Source: Prevotella sp. (lineage in GTDB: Bacteria > Bacteroidota > Bacteroidia > Bacteroidales > Bacteroidaceae). From it: DNA of 42,615 nt. Both the position numbers and the translations under genes were made by a program. Of the stretch, positions 15,816 to 25,760 are shown in pieces. Within the stretch, counting starts at the first letter, position 1, and each line of letters starts with the position of its first letter. The stretch covers positions 1 to 42,615 of the forward strand of contig JAEETC010000014.1 of the NCBI GenBank assembly GCA_016286585.1, read 5' to 3'. The notes beneath the pieces were generated by a model, which saw only the letters and a list, made by a program, of their open reading frames with translations, searched no databases and was not told where the DNA came from.

Positions 15816-17213
15816 ATGACACTGATCATCGTTATATTGCTGATTCTGAGCTATCTGCTGATTGCCACCGGTCATCTGACGGGTGTCAACAAGGCAGCTA
15901 TCGCCATGTTTATAGGTACGGTAGGCTGGGTGGTCTACATCTGCTGGGGTACTGACTTTGTGACCGACCGTCATCCCGACGACTATCTGGAGTTCCTACA
16001 CGGGGCGACACCCACGAGCGATGCGGTGAAATATTTCATCCATGACAACGTGTTCCTCTACTATGTAGGCCGTGCCGCCAGTATCGTGATGTTCCTGCTG
16101 GCCACGATGTCGATCATCGAGATCCTGAACAACAACGGCTGCTTTGACTTCATCCAGAAATGGATCAGGACCCGCAATCCGAACCGTCTGCTATGGACCA
16201 TCACCTTCGCCACGTTCGTCATCTCAGCCAACCTCGACAACCTGACGACCGCCACGATGATGCTGGTCATCATGCATAGCATCGTGCAAAGCCGTCGGCA
16301 GCGCATGCTCATCGGCAGTGCGGTGGTCATCGCGGCCAACTGTGGCGGATGCTTCACCGTGATTGGTGATCCGACGGGACTGCTGCTCTGGGGTGATGGG
16401 GCCGTGACGGCTACACATTTCTCGTCATATATGGCTCTGCCTGCCATCCTGGCATGGGTCATCCCGACGGTACTTATCGGACGGGTACTGCCCGAACGTC
16501 TCGACACCCAGTGGTCGCCGATGCCTTATCGTGGCGACGACACGAACCTGAGTCCGTGGCAGCGCGTGGTGATGCTCTTCGTGGGTATCGGCGGACTGTG
16601 GTTCATCCCGACGTTCCATAACATCACCAAATTGTCTCCCTTCCTCGGCGCCCTCTGTGTGCTGAGTGTGCTGTGGGTGGTGAATGAACTGTTCAACCGC
16701 AAGCTGATGAACGCCGACCAGATGTCGCAGCGACTGATTCCCCGTGCCTTACAATACGGTTCTCTCCAGCAGATACTCTTCGTCATGGGTATCATGTTGG
16801 GCATGGGTGTGGTGACCGAGACGGGCATCTTCCCCGATGTGGCACAGTGGATGGACGAGACGATCCATAACGTGTGGATCGTGGGCATTGTCTCTGGCGT
16901 GCTCAGCAGTATTGTCGACACCTTCACCATCGCCATCAGCGACATATCGCTCTATCCGGTCATGAGCAGTCAGGCTGCCGACTCGGCTTATCTTAGCCAG
17001 TTCACACAGAATGGAGCCTACTGGATGATCGTGGCCTATACGACGGCCGTCGGTGGATGTCTGCTCTCTGTGGGATCTGTCAGCGGACTGGCATTGATGA
17101 AGATGGAACATATCCGACTGGGCTGGTATCTGCGTCATCTGACACTCAAAGTGTTGGCTGGATGGCTCGTGGGACTGGCTGTTCTGTGGTTCGAAATATA
17201 CATGTATAACTAA
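15816..17213 (+). CDS. nhaD: NhaD-type Na+/H+ antiporter
   Basis: A 465-residue polytopic membrane protein of the ArsB/NhaD ion-transporter superfamily, with about eleven hydrophobic segments. Conserved-looking charged or polar stretches include SANLDNLTTATMM and NCGGCFTVIGDPTGLLLWG, which I associate with NhaD-type antiporters. The expected role is exchange of internal Na+ for external H+. This fits a cell whose NQR pumps Na+ while the ATP synthase appears H+-driven. It begins 21 bases after the kinase, so the kinase may sense a condition linked to ion or nutrient state, which is inference. The gene symbol is by family, not by proven orthology. Confidence 0.82.
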   Translation: MTLIIVILLILSYLLIATGHLTGVNKAAIAMFIGTVGWVVYICWGTDFVTDRHPDDYLEFLHGATPTSDAVKYFIHDNVFLYYVGRAASIVMFLLATMSIIEILNNNGCFDFIQKWIRTRNPNRLLWTITFATFVISANLDNLTTATMMLVIMHSIVQSRRQRMLIGSAVVIAANCGGCFTVIGDPTGLLLWGDGAVTATHFSSYMALPAILAWVIPTVLIGRVLPERLDTQWSPMPYRGDDTNLSPWQRVVMLFVGIGGLWFIPTFHNITKLSPFLGALCVLSVLWVVNELFNRKLMNADQMSQRLIPRALQYGSLQQILFVMGIMLGMGVVTETGIFPDVAQWMDETIHNVWIVGIVSGVLSSIVDTFTIAISDISLYPVMSSQAADSAYLSQFTQNGAYWMIVAYTTAVGGCLLSVGSVSGLALMKMEHIRLGWYLRHLTLKVLAGWLVGLAVLWFEIYMYN

Positions 17214-17226
17214 AATATAATAATGT

Positions 17227-18204
17227 ATGGCAAAAATCAAGACGATAGGTTTGCTCACCTCTGGAGGTGATGCACCAGGTATGAACGCCGCCATCCGTGC
17301 GGTGACACGTGCCGGTATCTACAACGGTTTTAACATCAAAGGCATCTATCGTGGCTACGAAGGTCTGATCAATGATGAGGTGAAGACTTTCACGACGGAA
17401 AATGTATCGGGCATCATCACCCGAGGCGGAACAATCCTGAAGACCGCCCGCTCGAAGGACTTCATGACTCCCGAGGGTATGCAGAAGGCTTACGAGACGA
17501 TTCAGAAAGAGGAGATCGACGCGCTGATCGTGATTGGCGGTAACGGTTCGCTGACGGGTGCTTGGAACTTCGGCGTGGAATTCGACTTCCCCTGTATCGG
17601 TCTGCCGGGCACCATCGACAACGACCTGTATGGCACAGACAACACCATCGGCTATGACACGACGATGAACACCATCATGGAGTGTGTGGACCGTATACGC
17701 GATACTGCCAACAGTCATGAGCGAATTTTCTTTGTCGAGGTGATGGGACGCGACGCAGGATTCCTGGCACAGAACTGTGCTATCGCCTGCGGTGCCGAGG
17801 CTGCCATCGTGCCCGAGGAGACTACCGACGTGGACCAGCTGGCACAGTTTATGAGCCGCGGTATACGTAAGTCGAAGAAATCGTGTATCGTGATAGTATC
17901 AGAGAGCCCCAAGTGCGGCGCCCTGTACTATGCCGACCGTGTAGAGAAGGAGTTCCCCGAGTTCGACGTGCGTGTGTCGATCCTTGGTCACCTGCAGCGT
18001 GGTGGTAGTCCATCAGCGCGCGACCGTATCCTGGCATCTATCACTGGAGTTGGCGCCATCGAGGCCATCAAGCAGGGACAGCGCAACATCATGGTGGGTG
18101 TCAGAAACAACGAGGTGGTCTATGTGCCCTTCTCGGAGTGTATCCGTACCGACAAGCGCTTTGACAAGCGTCTTATCAAAGTCCTCGACGAACTGAGCAT
18201 ATAA
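17227..18204 (+). CDS. pfkA: 6-phosphofructokinase
   Basis: A 325-residue phosphofructokinase that phosphorylates fructose-6-phosphate in glycolysis. It shows the N-terminal [13 protein letters not shown] nucleotide loop, the catalytic TIDND motif (D131 by homology), and the MGRDAGFLA and [10 protein letters not shown] substrate segments. The GGDGS signature, whose aspartate binds Mg2+ in the E. coli enzyme, reads GGNGS here (N106). The glycine at 107 points to ATP rather than pyrophosphate as donor. I recall Bacteroidales paralogs with this Asn, so it may be a clade trait. The stop codon shares one base with the start of the next gene, which implies coupled translation. Confidence 0.95.
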   Translation: MAKIKTIGLLTSGGDAPGMNAAIRAVTRAGIYNGFNIKGIYRGYEGLINDEVKTFTTENVSGIITRGGTILKTARSKDFMTPEGMQKAYETIQKEEIDALIVIGGNGSLTGAWNFGVEFDFPCIGLPGTIDNDLYGTDNTIGYDTTMNTIMECVDRIRDTANSHERIFFVEVMGRDAGFLAQNCAIACGAEAAIVPEETTDVDQLAQFMSRGIRKSKKSCIVIVSESPKCGALYYADRVEKEFPEFDVRVSILGHLQRGGSPSARDRILASITGVGAIEAIKQGQRNIMVGVRNNEVVYVPFSECIRTDKRFDKRLIKVLDELSI

Positions 18205-19307
18205 TGCCTGATATTAAGAAAATCGTCCTGACGGGAGGACCGTGTGCCGGTAAGACCACGGCCCTGGTGAAGATTACTGAGTATTTCTCGGGATTCGGAT
18301 ACAAAGTATTCAACGTGCCCGAAGTGCCTACCATCTACAGCACGGCAGGCTGGAACTACCTGACGCCTAACCGCGACCTCTATTATCAGGGGGAACGCGC
18401 TATCCTGGAGACACAGTTGGCATTCGAGGACCAGTTCATGCGTCTTGCCGAGGTCTGTACGAAACCAGTGCTCATCGTCTGCGACCGTGGTACGATGGAT
18501 ATCTCTGCCTATATCAAGCCGGAGGAGTGGGAGGAGATTACTGCGATGGCAGGTACCAGCACCAACGCCTTGATGGAACGCTATGATGCCGTACTGCATC
18601 TGGTGTCGGCTGCCGACGGTGCGGAACAGTACTATACCACCGCCACCAACGCCACCCGCTATGAACAGGCCAACGAGGAAGGACTGCGCATTGCCAGGGA
18701 ACTCGACAAGAAGGTGATCAAGGCCTGGACGGGTCATCCCCATCTGCGGGTCATCAACAATCACCTCGATTTCGAGAATAAGCTGAACCGTGTACTCAAT
18801 GAGATCTCAAAGGTCGTCGGACTGCCCCAGCCACCGCAAGAGGAACGCGTCTATCGGGTAGAGATCACCGGCGAGATTCCCGAGTGCTCGGAGAGTGAGA
18901 TCACCCAGACCTATCTGGTGGCAGAGCCAGGCTGTGAGGTCAGATTGCGCCGTCGGCAATGGAGTGGGGGAAAGGTGGTCAACGTCCACCGGTCTAAGAA
19001 ACGTATCTCAGAAACGGAGGTCATCGAGACCGAGCGTCATATCGACAACAACCTCTACGAACAGATGCTGCAGCAAGCCGACCCTTATCGTCAGACCATC
19101 CGTAAGCGTAGGCAGAGTTTCATTTGGAAGGGACAGTTCTTCCAGATCGACACCTTCCTGGCTCCTGTCAACGACCTGGTGATGATGGAGACCAAAGGCG
19201 TGGCCGAACAGGAGACCATCAACTTCCCGCCGTTCGTCAAGGTGATTGAAGAGGTAACAGGCAATCAGACCTATTACAACTACAATATCGCCCTGAGGAA
19301 GTCCTAA
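18204..19307 (+). CDS. P-loop ATPase (AAA_28/TTD14-like) with CYTH-like C-terminal domain
   Basis: A 367-residue protein in two parts. Residues 1-195 form a P-loop kinase-like domain with Walker A GGPCAGKTT (11-19) and the DRG motif VCDRGTMDIS. Residues about 215-367 resemble a CYTH/triphosphate-tunnel fold (VYRVEITGEI, then EVRLRRRQ, TERHIDNN, FFQIDTF). This pairing is the one described for TTD14-type proteins, which bind nucleotides and phospholipids in animals; the bacterial role is not known to me. Its start overlaps the pfkA stop, so it is likely co-translated with glycolytic PFK. Confidence 0.78.
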   Translation: MPDIKKIVLTGGPCAGKTTALVKITEYFSGFGYKVFNVPEVPTIYSTAGWNYLTPNRDLYYQGERAILETQLAFEDQFMRLAEVCTKPVLIVCDRGTMDISAYIKPEEWEEITAMAGTSTNALMERYDAVLHLVSAADGAEQYYTTATNATRYEQANEEGLRIARELDKKVIKAWTGHPHLRVINNHLDFENKLNRVLNEISKVVGLPQPPQEERVYRVEITGEIPECSESEITQTYLVAEPGCEVRLRRRQWSGGKVVNVHRSKKRISETEVIETERHIDNNLYEQMLQQADPYRQTIRKRRQSFIWKGQFFQIDTFLAPVNDLVMMETKGVAEQETINFPPFVKVIEEVTGNQTYYNYNIALRKS

Positions 19308-19351
19308 ATGGCACATATTGTGGCCTATTTGCGTAAAAAACAACGAAAAAA

Positions 19352-19383
19352 GTTTCTCAATTCAAAAAATAGCATTATCTTTG
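19352..19383 (+). promoter_or_regulatory. promoter of the ATP synthase operon
   Basis: The -7 element TATCTTTG (19376-19383) is a full match. The -33 position has TTTC (19352-19355) at the right 20-base distance. It lies 60 bases before atpD and is the only convincing promoter upstream of the eight-subunit operon. Confidence 0.7.
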
Positions 19384-19413
19384 CAAACGACAGAAACAAA
19401 AATAGTGAACTAA

Positions 19414-20970
<1,557 letters not shown>

Positions 20971-20973
20971 GCA

Positions 20974-21008
20974 AATTGACAATTGATAATTGATAATTAA
21001 CAATTATG
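20974..21008. repeat. heptamer micro-array running into the atpC start
   Basis: AATTGAC, AATTGAT, AATTGAT and AATTAAC are four heptamers, and a fifth unit, AATTATG, contains the atpC start codon (21006). The array fills the atpD-atpC gap and so forms the whole translation-initiation region of atpC. Confidence 0.75.
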
Positions 21009-21248
21009 TTGCAACTGAGAATAGTTTCGCCCGAGAAGGTTGAATACGATGGAGCGGTTGAGAGTGTTCTGGTACCTGGTACCGCTGGACAGTTCGAGAT
21101 CCTCAACGACCATGCGCCCATCATCTCTACGCTCCAGAAAGGAGTAGTGGAGTATGCTACGAAGGAAGGTAAGGTGAGCCTGAACATCCTTGGTGGGTTT
21201 GTGGAAGTGCAGAAGAATGTGGTAAGCCTCTGTGTAGAAATAGCTTAG
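21006..21248 (+). CDS. atpC: ATP synthase F1 subunit epsilon (short form)
   Basis: An 80-residue epsilon subunit. It has the N-terminal beta-sandwich domain (LRIVSPEKVEYDGAVESVLVPGT, in parts GQFEILNDHAPIIS) that joins the rotor stalk. It stops before the C-terminal helical hairpin that in other bacteria makes up residues about 85-138 and can inhibit the enzyme. Short epsilons of this kind are, to my knowledge, normal in Bacteroidetes, so this is not a truncation of the gene. Confidence 0.93.
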   Translation: MLQLRIVSPEKVEYDGAVESVLVPGTAGQFEILNDHAPIISTLQKGVVEYATKEGKVSLNILGGFVEVQKNVVSLCVEIA

Positions 21249-21284
21249 GTTTTCTTCGTAGAAGCAATAATTGAAGATAGAAAG

Positions 21285-21680
21285 ATGGTAAACAACGTCG
21301 ACAAGTTAAGCAAGTCATATATGAAACAAGGACTGTTTCTGACCGTCGCCCTGGCTCTCCTGACCCTTCTGGTGATGCAGGTGTGGCAGTTTGACTTGTT
21401 GGGCGAGATCATCGTCAGTGTAGTCTTCTCGCTTGTCGTCTGCTGGACCATCGGTCTTGTCTGGCGATGGGTGGCAAAGAATCATCAGGAGAGCCTGCCC
21501 ACGTTCTTTACGGCCGTGTCTGGCTTCCGTCTTCTGTTGGCGCTGGCGGTGATGTTCGTCTACTATCTGGTGTGCGGACGTGGTGCCATGCTTCCCTTCT
21601 TTCTGGTGTTCATGGTGTTCTATTTCGCATCACTGATCCACCATTCCATATTCTTCGCCAAAGTGTCGAACCGCTCTTGA
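21285..21680 (+). CDS. four-helix membrane protein in the atp operon (AtpI-like position)
   Basis: A 131-residue protein with four predicted membrane helices and few charged residues. It lies between atpC and atpB, where many bacteria carry atpI or atpZ. AtpI-type proteins help c-ring assembly or Mg2+ supply, but I see no diagnostic AtpI motif, so the role is inferred from position and topology. An alternative start at ATG 21318 (MKQGLFLTVAL) would remove the first eleven residues. Confidence 0.7.
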   Translation: MVNNVDKLSKSYMKQGLFLTVALALLTLLVMQVWQFDLLGEIIVSVVFSLVVCWTIGLVWRWVAKNHQESLPTFFTAVSGFRLLLALAVMFVYYLVCGRGAMLPFFLVFMVFYFASLIHHSIFFAKVSNRS

Positions 21681-21711
21681 CGAAAAGTTTGCTTACACAT
21701 ATTTTATAATA

Positions 21712-22761
21712 ATGAAACAACTAAAGTCGATAATCCTCCTAATGATGGTAGCACTGCTGCCGATGCCCGCTCTGGCAGAAGAGGGTGGTGAGGGCGAGAA
21801 GATCAACATCCCGGAGATCGTTCTCGAGCACCTGGCCGACTCTTACGAGTGGCACATCGCCTCTTACCAGGGTAAGCATCTCAGCATTCCCCTGCCTATC
21901 ATCATCCGTAGCGGGAACACCGGAGAATGGCATTTCTGTACGGCTCACAGTCTGCCCGATGGTTTCTTCTTCAGCGAAGAGCACCATGGGAAGATCTATG
22001 AGCGTATGGCCGACGGCAGTGAGGAGCGCCCCCTCGACCTGAGCATCACGAAGAGTGTGCTGCAGATATGGATCGTGGTGGCCGTGCTCATCATCATCTT
22101 CCTCTCCTGTGCCCGCTGGTATAAGAAGCACGACGTGAAGGATGCTGCGCCTGGTGGTTTCGTTGGTTTCATGGAGATGATCGTAATGACCATCCACGAC
22201 GACCTCATCAAGTCGTCGATTGGTGAGAAGCATTACAAACCGTATGCACCTTATCTGCTCACGGTGTTCTTCTTCATCCTGACGTGTAACCTCATCGGAC
22301 TGATCCCAGTCTTCCCAGGTGGAGCCAATGTGACGGGTAACATCAACATCACCTTTTTCCTGGCCCTGTGCACAATGTTGGCTATCAACATCTTTGCCAA
22401 TAAGGAGTACTGGAAGGAAATCTTCTGGCCCGAAGTGCCCCTCTTCCTGAAGGCATATCCCGCGCCAGTTATGCCGCTCATCGAGCTCTTCGGTGTCTTC
22501 ACGAAGCCCTTTGCCCTGATGATCCGTCTCTTTGCCAACATGATGGCAGGCCACGCCGTGATGCTCAGTTTCACCTGCGTGATCTTCCTCGGTTGGTCAA
22601 TGGGTGTCGGATTCGGTCTCGGCCTGAATGCCTTCAGCATCCTCATGCTGCTCTTCATGAACCTGCTTGAGTTGCTGGTGGCCTTTGTTCAGGCTTACGT
22701 CTTCACCATGCTGAGTGCTGTGTTCATCGGGCTTGCCCACAAGGAGCACCATGCTGAGTAA
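21712..22761 (+). CDS. atpB: ATP synthase Fo subunit a
   Basis: The stator channel subunit. At 349 residues it is longer than the roughly 270 of E. coli, because it has an N-terminal signal-like segment (MKQLKSIILLMMVALLPMPALA) and an extra periplasmic region of about 90 residues before the first Fo helix (near 117-134). Both are usual in Bacteroidetes. The essential arginine lies in the helix MIRLFANMMAGHAVML. The C-terminal helices and a His-rich end follow. It precedes atpE in the operon. Confidence 0.96.
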   Translation: MKQLKSIILLMMVALLPMPALAEEGGEGEKINIPEIVLEHLADSYEWHIASYQGKHLSIPLPIIIRSGNTGEWHFCTAHSLPDGFFFSEEHHGKIYERMADGSEERPLDLSITKSVLQIWIVVAVLIIIFLSCARWYKKHDVKDAAPGGFVGFMEMIVMTIHDDLIKSSIGEKHYKPYAPYLLTVFFFILTCNLIGLIPVFPGGANVTGNINITFFLALCTMLAINIFANKEYWKEIFWPEVPLFLKAYPAPVMPLIELFGVFTKPFALMIRLFANMMAGHAVMLSFTCVIFLGWSMGVGFGLGLNAFSILMLLFMNLLELLVAFVQAYVFTMLSAVFIGLAHKEHHAE

Positions 22762-22820
22762 AGGTAAAAAAGGTATAAAAGTAAGTACAAACATTTATTA
22801 ATAATTAAAAATTAAACATT

Positions 22821-23060
22821 ATGATTTCAGCTTTATTTTTGGCCGCAGAAGGTCTGGCTCAGCTGGGCTGCGGTATCGGTGCAGGTATTGCAACAATTGG
22901 TGCAGGTTTAGGTATTGGTAAGATCGGTGGCAGCGCTATGGACGCCATCGCCCGTCAGCCCGAGGCAACGGGTAAGATCCAGACCAACATGATTCTGACC
23001 TCTGCCTTCGTCGAGGGTTGTGCCCTCTTCGCTATCGCAGCTTGTGCATTCCTGATCTAA
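22821..23060 (+). CDS. atpE: ATP synthase Fo subunit c
   Basis: The 79-residue hairpin proteolipid of the rotor ring. Helix 1 carries a long glycine-rich stretch, the loop has the conserved ARQPE (44-48), and helix 2 has the ion-binding carboxylate E65 in FVEGCALF. The residues after E65 are G-C and not the S/T seen in Na+-binding c subunits (E-S or E-T), so H+ is the likely coupling ion. The gap before it is very AT-rich, which may aid ribosome loading for the high c copy number. Confidence 0.97.
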   Translation: MISALFLAAEGLAQLGCGIGAGIATIGAGLGIGKIGGSAMDAIARQPEATGKIQTNMILTSAFVEGCALFAIAACAFLI

Positions 23061-23099
23061 GAGACATTCCGCCAAGTAAGAAACTAAAGAATTTAGCGA

Positions 23100-23615
23100 A
23101 TGGATTTCAGTAAACTGCCAGCAATCCTCACCCCTGATCTGGGACTCCTGTTCTGGATGCTTCTGGCGTTTGCCGTCGTCTTCTTCGTGCTTGCCAAGTA
23201 CGGCTTCCCCGCTATCACCAATATGGTAGAGGAGCGTAAGAAGTACATCGACGAGAGTCTGCTTAAGGCCCATGAGGCTTCAGAGCGGCTTGAGAACATC
23301 AAGCAGGAAGGCGAGGCGATTCTCCAGGAGGCTCGTGACCGTCAGGCGCAGATTCTCAAGGAAGCTGCCGAGACGCGTGACGCCATCGTGGAACAGGCAC
23401 AGCAGAAGGCCCGTGAGGAGGGCGCCCGTCTCCTGGGCGACGCGAAGGTCGCCATCGAGCAGGAGAAGCGGGCTGCCATCGCCGACATCCGTCAGCAGGT
23501 TGCTGCCCTCAGTGTGGAGATCGCCGGAAAGGTGCTCCGCCAGAATCTGAAGGACGACAAGGCTCAGATGGATCTGATTGAACGTATGCTGGATGAGGTT
23601 TCTACTGACAAATAA
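23100..23615 (+). CDS. atpF: ATP synthase Fo subunit b
   Basis: The 171-residue peripheral-stalk subunit. One N-terminal membrane helix (LLFWMLLAFAVVFFVLAKYG, about residues 16-35) is followed by a long Lys/Glu/Ala/Gln-rich coiled coil, typical of subunit b. It dimerises and links Fo to the delta subunit. Length and operon position are normal. Confidence 0.96.
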   Translation: MDFSKLPAILTPDLGLLFWMLLAFAVVFFVLAKYGFPAITNMVEERKKYIDESLLKAHEASERLENIKQEGEAILQEARDRQAQILKEAAETRDAIVEQAQQKAREEGARLLGDAKVAIEQEKRAAIADIRQQVAALSVEIAGKVLRQNLKDDKAQMDLIERMLDEVSTDK

Positions 23616-23627
23616 ATGCGATAACGT

Positions 23628-24164
23628 ATGGATATAGGAGTCATATCGGTAAGATACGCCCGTGCACTTCTCAAAAGTGCCACTGACGCGAAAATCGAGG
23701 ATGCTGTCTACACGGAGATGTTGCAGCTCGCCAAGAGCTATGTCGAAGTGCCACAGCTGCGGTTTACGATAGACAATCCGATGCTCTCGAAGGACAAGAA
23801 GGAGATGCTCCTGCTGACAGCCGTCGGCAAGAAGCCCTCCGCCCTGACCAAGACCTTTATACAGCTTGTGCTGAAGGAGGACCGCGAGAGTGTGATGCAG
23901 TTCATCGCCAATTCGTACGTCACGCTTTACCGCCAACAGAAGAATGTCATCCGAGGACGCCTCATCACCGCTGCAGCCGTCACTCCTGCCACCGAGCAGA
24001 AGATGCGCCGCATGGTGGAGAGTAAGACTAATGGAACCGTGGAGTTCGAGACCGAGGTGAACCCCGATATCATCGGTGGCTTTATCCTCGAATACGACAC
24101 CTACCGCATGGATGCCAGTGTCAAGACCAAGCTCAACTCAATTCTTAATACACTTAAAAAGTAA
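23628..24164 (+). CDS. atpH: ATP synthase F1 subunit delta
   Basis: A 178-residue delta subunit (OSCP-like) that joins the peripheral stalk to the top of the alpha/beta ring. The N-terminal helical domain starts ISVRYARALLKSATD, and the C-terminal part has the family signature region VNPDIIGGFILEYDTYRMDASV in shortened recognition (IIGGFIL, then DASVKTKL). It lies 12 bases after atpF and six before atpA. Confidence 0.95.
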   Translation: MDIGVISVRYARALLKSATDAKIEDAVYTEMLQLAKSYVEVPQLRFTIDNPMLSKDKKEMLLLTAVGKKPSALTKTFIQLVLKEDRESVMQFIANSYVTLYRQQKNVIRGRLITAAAVTPATEQKMRRMVESKTNGTVEFETEVNPDIIGGFILEYDTYRMDASVKTKLNSILNTLKK

Positions 24165-24170
24165 ACAACA

Positions 24171-25757
24171 ATGTCAGATAAGATTAAACCAAGCGAAGTA
24201 TCCCAGGTTCTGCTCGACCAGCTCAAGGGTATCTCCAATGTCGAGAAGTTCGACGAGGTGGGTACCGTGCTGACCGTCAGCGACGGTGTGGCCCGTATCT
24301 ACGGACTGCGCAACGCCGAGGCCAACGAGCTGCTGGAGTTTGAGAACGGGACGATGGCCATCGTGATGAACCTCGAGGAGGACAACGTCGGTTGTGTGCT
24401 TCTGGGCACCACCTCGGGCATCAAGGAAGGCATGGTCGTGAAACGTACGAAGCGTATTGCCTCTATCCGTGTCAACGACAACATGCTGGGCCGCGTCATC
24501 AATCCGCTGGGACAGGCTATCGACGGCAAGGGCGACATCGACCTGAGCGATGCCTTCGAGATGCCGCTCGACCGCAAGGCCCCCGGTGTGATCTACCGTC
24601 AGCCCGTGAAGGAGCCGCTGCAGACAGGTCTGAAGGCCATCGACTCGATGATCCCCATAGGCCGCGGACAGCGTGAGCTCATCATCGGCGACCGTCAGAC
24701 GGGTAAGACCGCTATTGCCGTGGATACCATCATCAACCAGAAGAGTTTCTACGAGGCAGGCAAGCCTGTCTATTGTATCTATGTCGCCATCGGCCAGAAG
24801 GCTTCTACCGTTGCTGCCCTCGTCTCTACGCTGCAGGAGCACGGCGCCATGCCTTACACCATCGTGGTGGCTGCTACTGCTGCCGACCCTGCTGCCATGC
24901 AGTACTATGCACCGTTCGCAGGAGCTGCTATCGGTGAATACTTCCGCGATCGTGGTCTCCCTGCACTCGTGGTCTACGACGACCTCTCGAAGCAGGCTGT
25001 GGCCTATCGTGAGGTGTCGCTGATCCTGCGCCGTCCCTCCGGACGTGAGGCATACCCCGGCGACGTGTTCTATCTCCACTCCCGTCTCCTTGAGCGTGCA
25101 GCCAAGATGAACGAGCAGCAGGAGGTGGCCGAGCAGATGAACGACCTGCCCGAGTGCATGAAGGGTCATGTGAAGGGTGGTGGCTCGTTGACCGCTCTGC
25201 CTATCATCGAGACACAGGCTGGTGACGTGTCGGCCTACATCCCCACGAACGTGATCTCCATCACCGACGGACAGATATTCTTGGAATCAGACCTCTTCAA
25301 CCAGGGCTTCCGTCCCGCCATCAACGTTGGTATCTCCGTATCCCGTGTGGGTGGCTCGGCACAGATCAAGTCCATGAAGAAGGTGGCCGGTACGCTGAAG
25401 ATCGACCAGGCACAGTATCGTGAGCTCGAGGCCTTCTCGAAGTTCTCCAGCGATATGGATGCCGTGACAGCGATGACCCTCGACCGTGGACGTAAGAACA
25501 ACCAGCTGCTCATCCAGCCGCAGTACAGCCCGATGCCCGTAGGCGAACAGATTGCCATCCTCTATTGCGGTGTGCACGGTCTGATGCGCGAGGTGCCCAT
25601 CCCCAAGGTGCGTGAGTGCCAGACGGCCTTCCTCGACAAACTGCGCAGTGCTAACCCCGAGGTCATCGAGACCCTCGCCAGTGGTAAGATCGACGACGAG
25701 ACGACCAAGAAGATCGAAGCCGTCATGGCCGACATCGCAGGAACTTATAAAGCCTAG
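24171..25757 (+). CDS. atpA: ATP synthase F1 subunit alpha
   Basis: The non-catalytic nucleotide-binding subunit of the F1 head, 528 residues. It has the Walker A loop GDRQTGKT (173-180), the [11 protein letters not shown] segment and the [20 protein letters not shown] region near the catalytic interface, with the arginine-finger stretch [10 protein letters not shown]. Length is slightly greater than E. coli alpha, as expected for the phylum. The gene ends three bases before atpG. Confidence 0.98.
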   Translation: MSDKIKPSEVSQVLLDQLKGISNVEKFDEVGTVLTVSDGVARIYGLRNAEANELLEFENGTMAIVMNLEEDNVGCVLLGTTSGIKEGMVVKRTKRIASIRVNDNMLGRVINPLGQAIDGKGDIDLSDAFEMPLDRKAPGVIYRQPVKEPLQTGLKAIDSMIPIGRGQRELIIGDRQTGKTAIAVDTIINQKSFYEAGKPVYCIYVAIGQKASTVAALVSTLQEHGAMPYTIVVAATAADPAAMQYYAPFAGAAIGEYFRDRGLPALVVYDDLSKQAVAYREVSLILRRPSGREAYPGDVFYLHSRLLERAAKMNEQQEVAEQMNDLPECMKGHVKGGGSLTALPIIETQAGDVSAYIPTNVISITDGQIFLESDLFNQGFRPAINVGISVSRVGGSAQIKSMKKVAGTLKIDQAQYRELEAFSKFSSDMDAVTAMTLDRGRKNNQLLIQPQYSPMPVGEQIAILYCGVHGLMREVPIPKVRECQTAFLDKLRSANPEVIETLASGKIDDETTKKIEAVMADIAGTYKA

Positions 25758-25760
25758 CCT

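Noticed and set aside
24174..25169. Long minus-strand open frame of 331 codons opposite atpA
   Set aside because: It is the mirror of a GC-biased, highly conserved gene; it is His/Leu/Val-rich with no domain, a typical antisense shadow. The same applies to the frame opposite atpB (21739-22554).
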